A stretch of DNA of 37,075 bases from an uncultured Dorea sp. (GTDB lineage Bacteria > Bacillota > Clostridia > Lachnospirales > Lachnospiraceae), in NCBI GenBank assembly GCA_948602995.1, contig CAPEBR010000037.1:1-37075 (forward strand), given 5' to 3'. Under the pieces are notes generated by a model, which was not told where the DNA came from, did no database searches, and saw nothing but the letters and a program-made list of their open reading frames with translations. The translations under genes and the position numbers were made by a program. Of the stretch, positions 1 to 7,584 are shown piece after piece (position 1 is the first letter of the stretch; each line of letters opens with the position of its first letter).

Positions 1-327
1 AAAGCGGACTTTGATTGATACAGACAAGGAGAAGTTTCAAGAGAATGGTGCGTTAGACTATCTGATACCGAACTTAATTCCTGATCCTGATCCGGAGCCG
101 GAGGGAGAGTTGAGAAAGTTTGGATTGATGCGGAAATCTTATTTAGAGAATCATAGGAGAGGTATTTATTCGGGGTTATTGTTATCGGGTAAACTGAAAG
201 AGCATCTGCTGATGATACAAGAACAGGCGGAGGAAAGGTTCGATTTGCTGATAGAGCAGATGGCAAAACAGGAGGGAGTGACGGAGCGGTTAAAGGCACA
301 GGATCAGATGCTTTGGGTGGGGAAAAT

Positions 328-627
328 CTAAACTTTTGGATTTTTCCTGAAATCCAAACTTAGAAGAAATCCAAACTTTCCTCTGTAAATCCTCTATTCA
401 AGGCATTTTACTTAAAAAGTTTGGATTTTGTTTTGTACTTCTCTTGTCAGAAATGAGAATAAATTGATTGAAACAGAGCTAAATAGCAATGTTTTACGCA
501 TTTTGTCATAATTGGAGTATTGTACTTTGTGAAACGAAATCCAAACTTTTTCCGGCAAGAATCCCCAATTATCAAGCTGTTTTCAGAAAAGTTTGGATTT
601 TATATAAGTTTGGATTTTGTGGAAAAT
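328..627. mobile_element. MITE-like insertion in tnpV with 7-bp target duplication
   Basis: The insert lies between two copies of GGAAAAT (321-327 and 621-627), which look like a target-site duplication. Deleting one copy plus the 293-bp insert restores the tnpV frame exactly. The insert has no ORF of useful size and is rich in a 12-bp motif. Left-end copies read AAATCCAAACTT and right-end copies read the complement, as expected for subterminal transposase-binding sites. It is non-autonomous; no transposase for it is visible in the window. Confidence 0.8.
333..617. repeat. Seven copies of AAATCCAAACTT / AAGTTTGGATTT
   Basis: Copies lie at about 333-345 (imperfect, rightward form), 350-361, 367-378, 417-428, 537-548, 589-600 and 606-617. 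Those at 350, 367 and 537 read AAATCCAAACTT; those at 417, 589 and 606 read AAGTTTGGATTT. The first two copies face each other and can form a hairpin just after the tnpV stop. All seven lie within the insertion. Confidence 0.85.
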
Positions 628-693
628 GAATAATATTCGGGCGAGGGCAGAGGAGATTGTGAGGGAAGAGATTATATACTGTCTATAAAATTG

Positions 694-732
694 CGGGGCA
701 GAGAAATCTGCTCCGTGTTTGTATATATTTTT
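694..732 (+). terminator. Hairpin with GAAA tetraloop and T-rich tail, after tnpV
   Basis: CGGGGCAGA (694-702), loop GAAA and TCTGCTCCG (707-715) form a nine-pair stem with one G-T wobble, followed by a T-rich run. It starts 6 nt after the restored tnpV stop, so it fits a rho-independent terminator for the ancestral gene. Confidence 0.55.
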
Positions 733-799
733 GTTGATATTCGGCGTTTTTGCGCTTATAATATTAATGGAATATTTTGCTGTTTTTGGGAGTGAAAAT

Positions 800-949
800 A
801 TGGAATACATTACAATTAAAGAAGCTGCAGAAAAATGGAATCTTTCGGTAAGGCGAGTACAGACTATATGTAATAATGGTATGATACAAGGAACTATAAA
901 GTTTGGTCATGCTTGGGCTATTCCTAAAAGCACGTATAAAAATCGATAA
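800..949 (+). CDS. Small helix-turn-helix (MerR/excisionase-like) protein
   Basis: About 49 residues starting MEYITIKEAAEKWNLSVRR and containing GTIKFGHAWAIPK. This is the helix-turn-helix fold seen in small MerR/excisionase-like DNA-binding proteins of Clostridia. The ATG at 800 is preferred over the upstream start at 719 because the family begins with this motif and GGGAGTG lies just ahead of it. Small proteins of this type are often found beside restriction or mobile genes; here an hsdR remnant follows directly. The C-terminal end overlaps the first recognisable hsdR codons in another frame, so the 3' end may be rearranged. A DNA-binding role is likely; the target is unknown. Confidence 0.6.
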   Translation: MEYITIKEAAEKWNLSVRRVQTICNNGMIQGTIKFGHAWAIPKSTYKNR

Positions 950-2260
950 GCAGCTTCTTGATGCCGGATGGGATGTTGTTTCCAGGCATGAATATATATG
1001 CAGGGAAATACAGAAAGCGACTATCTGCTTTTTGTGGAACATAAAGCAATAGCTGTTGTAGAAGCAAAGAAAGAATCTGATCCATTAGGGAAAGAAGTAG
1101 AAAAACAAGCTGAAAGATATGCAATTCATCCGCAGTCATGGTATGGCTTGTGGTTTAAAAATCTAATTCCGCTTGTGTATATGGCAAATGGAAACAAGAT
1201 TTACTATAAAAATATGCTCATACCGGACAGCGAATATGAAGAATTGACTGAAATGCATTCTCCCAAGAAAATGCTACAGATAATAAATGGGGTATCTGAA
1301 TATGGCGCATTGCCAAGACTTGAAAAAAGAGGACTTCGTGATTGCCAATATGATGCTGAAATAGCGTTTGAAAAATCATTTAAGGCTGGTAATAAAAAGA
1401 ATCTGGCTGTACTGGCTACAGGCTCCGGCAAGACATATCTGGCATGTTTGGCTTCATACCGCCTGTTGAATTACAGATCGGTAAAGAGGATTTTATTTCT
1501 TGTTGATAGAAACAATCTTGCAAGACAGACAGAATCAGAGTTTAGTCTGTTTGACAAGACGGAGAACTGTCAAACCATGAGTTCGCTTTATCAGATAAGA
1601 CGCTTAAAAAAAGAAAAGGATATCAAAGGAGATATTATTATTTCAACCATTCAGAAGCTTTTTTCTGTCTTGACAGGGAAAAGTTTAGAAGAAGGTAATG
1701 AGGATGTTGAGGATGAGAACATAAAGAAAGAGGAAGAACAGGAATCAGCGGAAATCATTCAGCTTGGTAATGATTTGAAACTTCCATCAGATTATTTTCA
1801 ATTCATTATTGTGGATGAATTTCACAGATCTATTTATGGAAAGTGGAAAGCAGTGCTTGATTACTTTCCAGATGCGAAAATACTTGGTCTTACTGCTACA
1901 CCCACACCAGAGGCATACAGTTTCTTTAACAATAACATCATAAAAATGTATACATATGATGATTCTGTTGTTGATGGCGTAAATGTACCAGCAAGAACTT
2001 ATCGAATAATGACAGATGTTACTGAGCATGGGGGACGATTGAGGCTGGAACAGAAATTATAGAAACGCCACGTCGCAGGAATGAGCCTGTTACATATACA
2101 GCGACACAGCCAATAGAATATGCACCGATACAGCTTGACCAATCCGTTATTAATAAGAATAGCGTCAAATATTATGGATCAGATAGTAGAATCAGATATG
2201 TTATTATTTTTTATCAATGTACAGTTGGTTCCGGTGGGGTTGCTGTGATTAAAGGGTTAT
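930..2260 (+). pseudogene. hsdR: Type I restriction endonuclease R subunit (HsdR), degraded
   Basis: HsdR cuts and translocates DNA in type I restriction complexes. Three frames carry its parts. At 930-1000 the frame reads KIDKQLLDAGWDVVSRHEY, the usual HsdR N-terminus. At 998-2062 another frame holds the nuclease motif (SDYLLF, then AVVEAKK), Walker A ATGSGKT, FLVDRNNLARQ, the DEAD-like VDEFHRS and LTATPTPE. After a G run at 2030-2034 the frame shifts by one base and resumes as GTIEAGTEIIETPRRRNEPVTY until about 2260. The N-terminal junction also lacks expected residues, and the helicase C-half and any hsdM/hsdS are absent. The gene is dead as a restriction enzyme: at least one small deletion, one frameshift and a large 3' truncation are visible. 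It is a relic of a defence locus. Confidence 0.85.
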
Positions 2261-2360
2261 AGTAAATTTAAGGCTTAGGATGGAATTGCAGATATATTTA
2301 ACCGCTTGAAATATATGGATCGCCAAAATCTGAGAAAATTGATAGAAAGTGAGGAAGCAT

Positions 2361-2870
2361 ATGATACAACCAGACAAAGTAAAAGCAGAAGCCAAGAAAA
2401 AAGAGAAAGAAAATTTTAAGTTCCGCACTTTCCTAAAATGCCATGCAGACGAGGACGAGTTAGACAGTCAATTTTTACAGCTACATAAAGAACTCTTTGC
2501 AGACTATGATTGCAGCCAATGCAGAAACTGCTGCAAGATGTATAAAGGGAGCATTCCGGCAGAAGATATTGACAGGGATGCACAATATTTAGGAATAACG
2601 TCCGAACAGTTTATTGATACTTACTTGGAAAAAGAAAAATACGATATGAATTATCAGACCAAACATAAACCATGCGATTTTTTACAGGAAGATGGCAACT
2701 GTAAATTGGGCGATTGTAAACCTGACAGTTGCAAAAAATATCCGTATACCGATCAGCCGGAAAGACTATCAAGTTTGCTTAGTGTATTAGATGTGATAGA
2801 GATTTGTCCGGTAGCTTTTGAGATTTTTGAGAGACTAAAGAAAGAGTATCGATTTAAGGCGTGTAGATAA
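2361..2870 (+). CDS. YkgJ-type cysteine-cluster protein (putative Zn/Fe chelating)
   Basis: About 169 residues. A CSQCRNCC cluster, a CDF motif, a cysteine pair in NCKLGDC and CKPDSCKKYP form the eight-cysteine pattern of the YkgJ/CxxCxxCC family, thought to bind zinc or an iron-sulfur cluster; the reaction is unknown. The ATG at 2361 is chosen over GTG at 2349 because GAGG lies at 2351-2354, 6 nt upstream. The N-terminus is lysine-rich with no signal peptide, so the protein is cytosolic. The next gene follows within 12-30 nt, which suggests co-transcription. The stretch 2261-2348 between the hsdR relic and this gene holds only short open fragments that I do not recognise. Confidence 0.75.
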   Translation: MIQPDKVKAEAKKKEKENFKFRTFLKCHADEDELDSQFLQLHKELFADYDCSQCRNCCKMYKGSIPAEDIDRDAQYLGITSEQFIDTYLEKEKYDMNYQTKHKPCDFLQEDGNCKLGDCKPDSCKKYPYTDQPERLSSLLSVLDVIEICPVAFEIFERLKKEYRFKACR

Positions 2871-2900
2871 GTTATTAGGAAAATGACAGGGGGCATATAT

Positions 2901-4556
2901 TTGACAATAACCAAGTTTGAACAAGTTCTTTCCAACGGTGAGAATTTAACCGTTGAATTTAAAACATGGATACATGCTAAGGATATGCGGGAGCGTATTT
3001 CTTTAGCAGTAGATGAGCTTGTTGCATTTGCCAATGCCAAAGGCGGCACTGTTTTTATGGGCGTCGAAGATGATGGAACAGTGACGGGGTGTAATAGATA
3101 TGATACGCAGAAAATTATGGAATCTATTTATGACAGGACTCGTCCAGCGTTGTTTACGGAAATAGAAGTGATTCGTTATGAGGGAAAAGATGTATTGGCA
3201 ATAACAGCGGAGAGGGATGGAACGACTTATGCCACCTCGGATGGAAGATGCTTAAAGAGATTAGGGAAGAATTCAAAACCATATTATCCGGACGAAATGA
3301 GCAATAAGTATGCTTCTATCCAAAGTCCTGATTTTTCAGGACAGATTTTGACGGATAGTACAGTGGAAGATATCAATGTACTGGAAATATACAACTTAAA
3401 AGAAAAACTGAAAATGCGTGATCCGAAATCTTCTTTACCTGAATTGGAAGATACATCTTTTTTGAGAGATTTAGGACTGATAAAAGAAGATGAAGGCACT
3501 GACAGGCTTACGGTTGCAGGATTGCTTTTTGTGGGAAAAGAAACAGCCATTAATAGGCTGCTGCCTCAGGCGGAAGTAATATATCTTCATTATTCGGCGA
3601 ACAATATGGAGGAGTACGATTCCCGATTGGATTTAAAACAGCCAATCATATCTGTGATTGACCGTTTAACGGAGAAGATACAAAATACGAATAAAATCGT
3701 AAATGTACAGGTAGGGTTGTTTCGATTGGAAGTTGAGGATTTTTCAGAAAAAGTTTTTCAAGAGGCGCTTTTCAATGCATTATCACACAGAGATTATCTG
3801 AATATGGGAGCAGTGTATGTAAAGCATTATCCGGATAGAATCGTGATTGAAAATCCGGGTGCATTTCCGGAAGGCGTGAATGAGAAAAATATAATTACGC
3901 ATCCCTCCACGCCGAGAAATAAACTGATTGCAGAGACATTACAAAGACTAAAATATGTGCAGAGAACGGAGCAAGGCGTGGATATCATCTTTCGTGAGAT
4001 GATTTCTTCAGGTAAACCATATCCGCAGTATTACACATACAGTGAAGCAGTGACACTGACGATATTCAGTGCGATTGATGATGTGAATTTTGTTAAGTTT
4101 ATTGCCAGCGAGCAGGACAAGCTGCAAAAGATTCTGCCTTTACCGGAACTGATGATATTGAGATACTTGACAGATAATAAAAGAATCATATTGTCGGAGG
4201 TTCAGGGATTGACGCAGCTGCCAGCAGCAGAAGCGCGAAAAAGCTGTAATGATTTAGTAAAGTATGGATTGATTGAGTTATCGGGTAAGGAGTATATGTT
4301 GACACCAAAGGTATACGAGGCGATTAAATCTGATGTTGAATATACACAGGACAAGACGATACAATTTATTAAAGCTAAAAGTAGGATATTAGAATATTTA
4401 GAACAGGAGAATTCTATTACTAATGAAAAAATACGTGAACTATGCGGATATACAAAACAGCAGGCACGAGCTGCTATTGATAAAATGCGCGCTGAAAACA
4501 TATTGAAGCTGGAGGGAAAAGGTAAATTGAGCAAATATATTAAAGTTGATGATTGA
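2901..4556 (+). CDS. AlbA_2 (Schlafen-like) / RecG-like ATP-binding transcriptional regulator
   Basis: About 551 residues. The N-terminal 120 residues have the AlbA_2/divergent-AAA pattern: LTVEFKTW, then ELVAFANAKGGTVFMGVEDDG. The middle holds FQEALFNALSHRDY followed by IENPGAFPEG, the GHKL-type ATP-binding signature of this family. Two winged-helix-like stretches end the protein. Members are widespread as putative DNA-binding regulators and occur in some defence loci; no function is established here. The start is uncertain: TTG at 2901 has AGGGGG 7 nt upstream and is preferred; ATG at 2883 has only a close AGGA. It probably forms a two-gene unit with the YkgJ-like gene before it. Both are AT-rich like the rest of the island. 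Confidence 0.8.
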   Translation: MTITKFEQVLSNGENLTVEFKTWIHAKDMRERISLAVDELVAFANAKGGTVFMGVEDDGTVTGCNRYDTQKIMESIYDRTRPALFTEIEVIRYEGKDVLAITAERDGTTYATSDGRCLKRLGKNSKPYYPDEMSNKYASIQSPDFSGQILTDSTVEDINVLEIYNLKEKLKMRDPKSSLPELEDTSFLRDLGLIKEDEGTDRLTVAGLLFVGKETAINRLLPQAEVIYLHYSANNMEEYDSRLDLKQPIISVIDRLTEKIQNTNKIVNVQVGLFRLEVEDFSEKVFQEALFNALSHRDYLNMGAVYVKHYPDRIVIENPGAFPEGVNEKNIITHPSTPRNKLIAETLQRLKYVQRTEQGVDIIFREMISSGKPYPQYYTYSEAVTLTIFSAIDDVNFVKFIASEQDKLQKILPLPELMILRYLTDNKRIILSEVQGLTQLPAAEARKSCNDLVKYGLIELSGKEYMLTPKVYEAIKSDVEYTQDKTIQFIKAKSRILEYLEQENSITNEKIRELCGYTKQQARAAIDKMRAENILKLEGKGKLSKYIKVDD

Positions 4557-4917
4557 GTTTTATTCGAGTGAAAATAATTAAATACTCAAAGTGTACTCGA
4601 ATGAAACTCGAAAAAAAGTGTATGTGTTGAGTGATTATTTGAGTGTTTTGCGAGTGGGACTCAATTAGGAACTCGAAAATATTAACAGTTTAAGTGCGTA
4701 CATAAAAATTTTCTGAAAAAGATTGCAGTAGTACGTAGTTGCACTAAGCACGTGTAAAGCGGTCTGCGGTTTTGCGAATGCGAAATATATCTATGATAAC
4801 ACCATGATAACAAAAAATCCAAAAACGTCAGATACAAGGTGTATATCAAAGAAAAAAGCATCAAAAATGCCTTAAAAATCACTTGAAATTACCTTGATTT
4901 CTCAAACAGAAAACTGT
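4557..4917. other. AT-rich intergenic DNA with GAGT/ACTC repeats
   Basis: No convincing gene. From 4564 to 4676 short words TTCGAGT, ACTCGAA, GAGTG and ACTCAA recur in both orientations at irregular spacing, possibly a decayed regulatory array or element end. From about 4790 the sequence has two ATGATAACA-type words. The leftward 66-codon frame here has no family signature or good ribosome binding site. Confidence 0.5.
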
Positions 4918-4968
4918 GAGGGCGGACGTACAGCAGGTTCTGGACGTGTGGCTACTATCATCGAGTAA
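4918..4968 (+). pseudogene. tuf: 3'-end fragment of tuf (EF-Tu C-terminus); candidate att site
   Basis: The frame reads EGGRTAGSGRVATIIE and stop. This matches the conserved extreme C-terminus of bacterial EF-Tu (EGGRTVGSGxVAxIIE in many Clostridia). Upstream codons do not encode the preceding EF-Tu strand, so only the last 16 codons are present. A short duplicate of a conserved gene's 3' end next to mobile-type DNA is the usual scar of site-specific integration. No integrase is visible, so the attachment role is inference. Confidence 0.65.
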
Positions 4969-5275
4969 TCAATAGAATTACAGTATATTCAAGGGTTTCG
5001 GAGATTTCTCTGGAACCCTTTTTAAGTGGCTTTTCATTATCAGATGGAAGTGACGGTAAGGTTTCGATATCGTCATAAGGGTTATCCTTGCAGATAGAAC
5101 TGATGGGGATATCCAATATGTTAGAAATCCTAAGTGCAGTGTCAAAGCGGATAGCGGTATCCCTCTGAATGATGGAATAAAGTGTTGTGGGTGCTATCTT
5201 TGCTTTTAGTGCAAGCTCTTTTACTGTCATGCCCTTGTTGTTCAAAATATCTTTTAAATTTTGACCATACCCCAT
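4958..5275 (-). CDS. XRE-family transcriptional regulator, possibly 3'-altered
   Basis: 105 residues. The first 60 form a lambda-repressor-like HTH: LKDILNNKGMTVKELALKA, then TTLYSIIQRD, then FDTALRISNILDIP. The rest is low in recognisable signature. ATG at 5275 has AGGAAAGG 11 nt upstream. The last residues (KKGSREISETLE and on) are encoded by the complement of the tuf-type terminator, and the stop lies inside the tuf fragment, so the native C-terminus may have been replaced when that junction formed. It is transcribed toward the island. The target is unknown; such repressors often control mobile elements or neighbouring genes. Confidence 0.8.
   Translation of the reverse strand: MGYGQNLKDILNNKGMTVKELALKAKIAPTTLYSIIQRDTAIRFDTALRISNILDIPISSICKDNPYDDIETLPSLPSDNEKPLKKGSREISETLEYTVILLITR
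4991..5025 (+). terminator. Rho-independent terminator after the tuf fragment
   Basis: AAGGGTT (4991-4997) pairs with AACCCTT (5014-5020), with an inner GAG/CTC helix, followed by five Ts. It sits 22 nt past the tuf stop, the right place for a tuf terminator, and also lies inside the 3' end of the opposite-strand XRE gene. Confidence 0.65.
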
Positions 5276-5334
5276 GAATTTGTGTTCCTTTCCTAAATGT
5301 CATTGTTTGCATCAATAATATATTGCTATCGGTT

Positions 5335-5362
5335 ATAATAGGGTTTCATAATCAGATTCCAA
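5335..5362 (-). promoter_or_regulatory. Sigma-A promoter for the XRE gene
   Basis: On the minus strand TTGGAA (5362-5357), a 16-bp spacer and TATTAT (5340-5335) lie about 60 nt ahead of the start codon. Confidence 0.5.
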
Positions 5363-5574
5363 TCTCCATGAAATTCCTGCAATTCAAAATGCAAATGATG
5401 TAAAGAGTAGCAGACCATCATAATACAGGAGGGGGACGATAAAATCTTTCAGAAATATAGTTGTTGAGTTTGAAAATCCATGGTAAACTTATCATAGCAG
5501 TTCTTGAGAGTATGTTTAAGGTTAAGTGTGGTAACTCAACAATACAACATATATTCAAAAACTGCTACTTTTTT
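5363..5574. other. Intergenic DNA, no gene recognised
   Basis: An AGGAGGGGG ribosome-binding-like word occurs near 5430 but is followed by no start codon at proper distance and a short frame that stops at a TGGTAA. It may be the trace of a lost gene. Confidence 0.4.
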
Positions 5575-5706
5575 GTTACTGTTTACACAGGACTTTGCAT
5601 TTACTGCAAAGTCCGTAAGAAAATGATTCAGGAGTGAGCAAATCCCATTCGCGGAGCGAATTTTAAATGGATTTGCGAATGGTACTGTGAACGGAGTGAA
5701 CAGTAC
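5575..5706 (+). repeat. Palindromic repeat family 1, long copy A (~132 bp)
   Basis: Starts GTTACTGTTTACACAGG and ends GTGAACAGTAC. Internal hairpins: GGACTTTGCA/TGCAAAGTCC (10-bp perfect stem), ATTCGC/GCGAAT, and a terminal GTACTGT/ACAGTAC pair around GAACGGAGTGA. The same element occurs inverted at 29924-30056. It ends a few bases before the truncated AAA-ATPase coding region. Confidence 0.85.
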
Positions 5707-5777
5707 CACTGGATTTTTACTATATTGATAAAACCGGGCTGATCAGGGAACTACTTAACAACTGGGGAGAAGTAAAT

Positions 5778-7328
5778 TTGTTCACCCGTCCTAGAAGATT
5801 TGGGAAAACGCTGAATATGAGTATGCTGGAACACTTTTTCTCACTGAATGGGGATAAGCATATTTTTGAGGGGCTGGATATTTCAAAGGAAACTACGCTT
5901 TGTGAGAAATATATGGGGAAATGCCCGGTTATTTCGGTTTCCCTGAAAGGGATTGACGCGAGATCCTATGAGATCGCTTATCAAATGGCAGCCCAGATTA
6001 TCATTGAAGCAGCGGCAAAGTTCTGTTTCCTTTTAGAAAGTGAAAAGTTGAATGAACATGATAAAGCAGCGTACAGAGATCTTTTGGATAAAAAAATGAA
6101 TGAAGGTACGCTTGGCAGCAGCTTAAGGCAGTTATCGGGGATGCTGGAAAAGCATTATGGTACAAAGGTGATCCTGCTGATTGATGAATATGATGTCCCA
6201 TTGGCAAAAGCTCATGCGAACGGATACTATGACCAGATGATCTTCCTGATCCGGAGCCTGCTTGGAGAGGCGCTGAAGACGAACAACAGCCTGAAATTGG
6301 CGGTGCTGACCGGATGTCTTCGTATTTCAAAGGAGAGTATCTTTACCGGGCTTAATAATCTGAAGGTATTGACGATTGCGGATGAGCGCTTTGATGAATA
6401 CTTCGGGTTTACAGACAAAGAGGTAAGAGCCCTTTTGGGGTATTATGACGTACCGGACCACTTTGAGGAAGTAAAGAAATGGTATGACGGTTACCAGTTT
6501 GGAAATGCAGAGGTGTACTGCCCATGGGATGTGCTGAACCACTGCGACAGGATCAGGAGCAACCCGGATGTGCAGCCGGAAAATTACTGGATCAATACCA
6601 GCAGCAATGACGCGGTGAAATGGTTTATAGAAGAATCGGCAAATGCTACGACCAAACGGGAGATTGAGCGTCTGGTGGCAGGGGAAATCATTACAAAGGA
6701 AATCCATCAGGAGCTTACCTATGCGGAAGTTTACCAGTCTATTGACAATATCTGGAGCCTTCTTTTTACCGCCGGATACCTGACCCAGCGTGGAAAAGCG
6801 GAAGGAAGGCAGATGAAACTGGCGATCCGGGATATTTTTGTGACGCAGATCATGGAGTTCTTTAAGGAGAATGTCCGGGAAGACGGAGAGATGCTGAACC
6901 GTTTCTGCGATGCCCTGCGGAATGAAGATACAGAAAATGTAGAAAAGATTTTCACGGAGTATTTAAGAAGGACAATCAGTATTCGGGATACAGACGTAAG
7001 AACAGAGATGAAAGAAAATTTCTATCATGGTATCATACTTGGAATCTTAGGAGTGAAAACCCGTTGGGGCATTTCTTCCAACCGGGAAATGGGAGAGGGC
7101 TATGCGGATATCCTTGCAGAGCCGGATACCGGGGATATGGGGATCATCATAGAAGTAAAATATGCCCATGACGGAGATTTGGACGAGGCATGTAAGGAGG
7201 CATTAAAACAGATCGAATATACAAAGTATGAAGATGACCTTGAAGACGATGGGGTAGAGAAGATCCTGAAATACGGGATTGCCTGTTATAAAAAGCGGTG
7301 CAGGGTCATGCTGGCAGAAAACAGATAA
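5778..7328 (+). CDS. AAA-ATPase-like / PD-(D/E)XK nuclease fusion (DUF1703 type), N-terminally truncated
   Basis: 516 residues from a TTG start. It has P-loop RPRRFGKTLNMSML, Walker B VILLIDEYDVPLAKA, and near the C-terminus GYADILAEPD followed by IIIEVKYA, the D...E-x-K of a PD-(D/E)XK nuclease. This is the AAA-ATPase_like plus DUF1703 architecture, abundant in gut anaerobes and of unknown role. Family members normally have about 30-40 residues before the P-loop, including FYYIDKT. Here FYYIDKTGLIRELLNNWGEV is encoded in frame at 5715-5774, but the frame is open only to 5700 and has no ATG, GTG or TTG before 5778; homology stops where the palindromic repeat begins. It was probably cut by the repeat. 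GGGGAGAAG before the TTG could allow translation of a shortened form. Confidence 0.8.
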   Translation: MFTRPRRFGKTLNMSMLEHFFSLNGDKHIFEGLDISKETTLCEKYMGKCPVISVSLKGIDARSYEIAYQMAAQIIIEAAAKFCFLLESEKLNEHDKAAYRDLLDKKMNEGTLGSSLRQLSGMLEKHYGTKVILLIDEYDVPLAKAHANGYYDQMIFLIRSLLGEALKTNNSLKLAVLTGCLRISKESIFTGLNNLKVLTIADERFDEYFGFTDKEVRALLGYYDVPDHFEEVKKWYDGYQFGNAEVYCPWDVLNHCDRIRSNPDVQPENYWINTSSNDAVKWFIEESANATTKREIERLVAGEIITKEIHQELTYAEVYQSIDNIWSLLFTAGYLTQRGKAEGRQMKLAIRDIFVTQIMEFFKENVREDGEMLNRFCDALRNEDTENVEKIFTEYLRRTISIRDTDVRTEMKENFYHGIILGILGVKTRWGISSNREMGEGYADILAEPDTGDMGIIIEVKYAHDGDLDEACKEALKQIEYTKYEDDLEDDGVEKILKYGIACYKKRCRVMLAENR

Positions 7329-7406
7329 AGGAAATACAGATATATAAAAGCTCTGAGTTTTTAAGCCGTTACGCTGAGAGAGGGTCAATACTGAATTTGG
7401 ATTATT

Positions 7407-7435
7407 GATTACTGGCCACGGAGTGAACAGTAACC
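7407..7435 (+). repeat. Palindromic repeat family 1, short copy
   Basis: GATTACTGG...ACAGTAACC with the family core CGGAGTGA. It lies 80 nt after the truncated AAA gene, so that gene is bracketed by family members. Confidence 0.7.
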
Positions 7436-7495
7436 ATTTTCAAAATATTATAATATTTGTTTTATTATTTTATACAATTATTGGTGAAAGTGTAT

Positions 7496-7501
7496 TATAA
7501 T
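7496..7501 (+). promoter_or_regulatory. Possible -10 (TATAAT) ahead of the GH42 gene
   Basis: A perfect TATAAT in very AT-rich DNA, with only a weak -35 (TACAAT at 7473). The region 7436-7584 otherwise holds a small GCCGTGCA/TGCACGGC hairpin (7528-7547) in the leader. Confidence 0.35.
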
Positions 7502-7584
7502 GAACGGAAATGGTTACCATTTACGGAGCCGTGCATCTCTGCACGGCATTCAGAGCAATGATCATGGAAGGGGACAGAGTTATT

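Larger units (their letters stand above)
11..688 (+). pseudogene. tnpV: TnpV family transposon-encoded protein, split by a ~300-bp insertion
   Basis: The first part (11-331) reads DYLIPNL, then a YLENHRRGIYSGLLLSGKL-like core, then KEHL and QMLWVGKI, which are hallmarks of the small TnpV proteins of Firmicute transposons; their biochemical role is not known. The frame stops at 331, but the expected C-terminus (MNNIRARAEEIVREEI) reappears at 626-688. Removing 328-627 joins ATG across the gap and restores one frame of about 126 codons, close to the usual TnpV length of roughly 115-125. The gene was therefore intact before the insertion. The called start is TTG at 11; the frame is open to the window edge, so the real start may lie upstream. 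Family assignment is from recognised motifs; the interruption is read directly. Confidence 0.85.

Noticed and set aside
333..617. CRISPR array from the repeated AAATCCAAACTT word
   Set aside because: Copies are 12 bp, in both orientations and irregularly spaced; no cas genes nearby.
4682..4882. Leftward 66-codon frame in the intergenic region
   Set aside because: No ribosome binding site of note, hydrophobic low-complexity composition from AT-rich DNA, and no family resemblance.
7510..7584. N-terminal extension of GH42
   Set aside because: The family starts at LYGGDYNPEQWP and the extension covers a leader hairpin; GGAAGGGG fits ATG at 7585.
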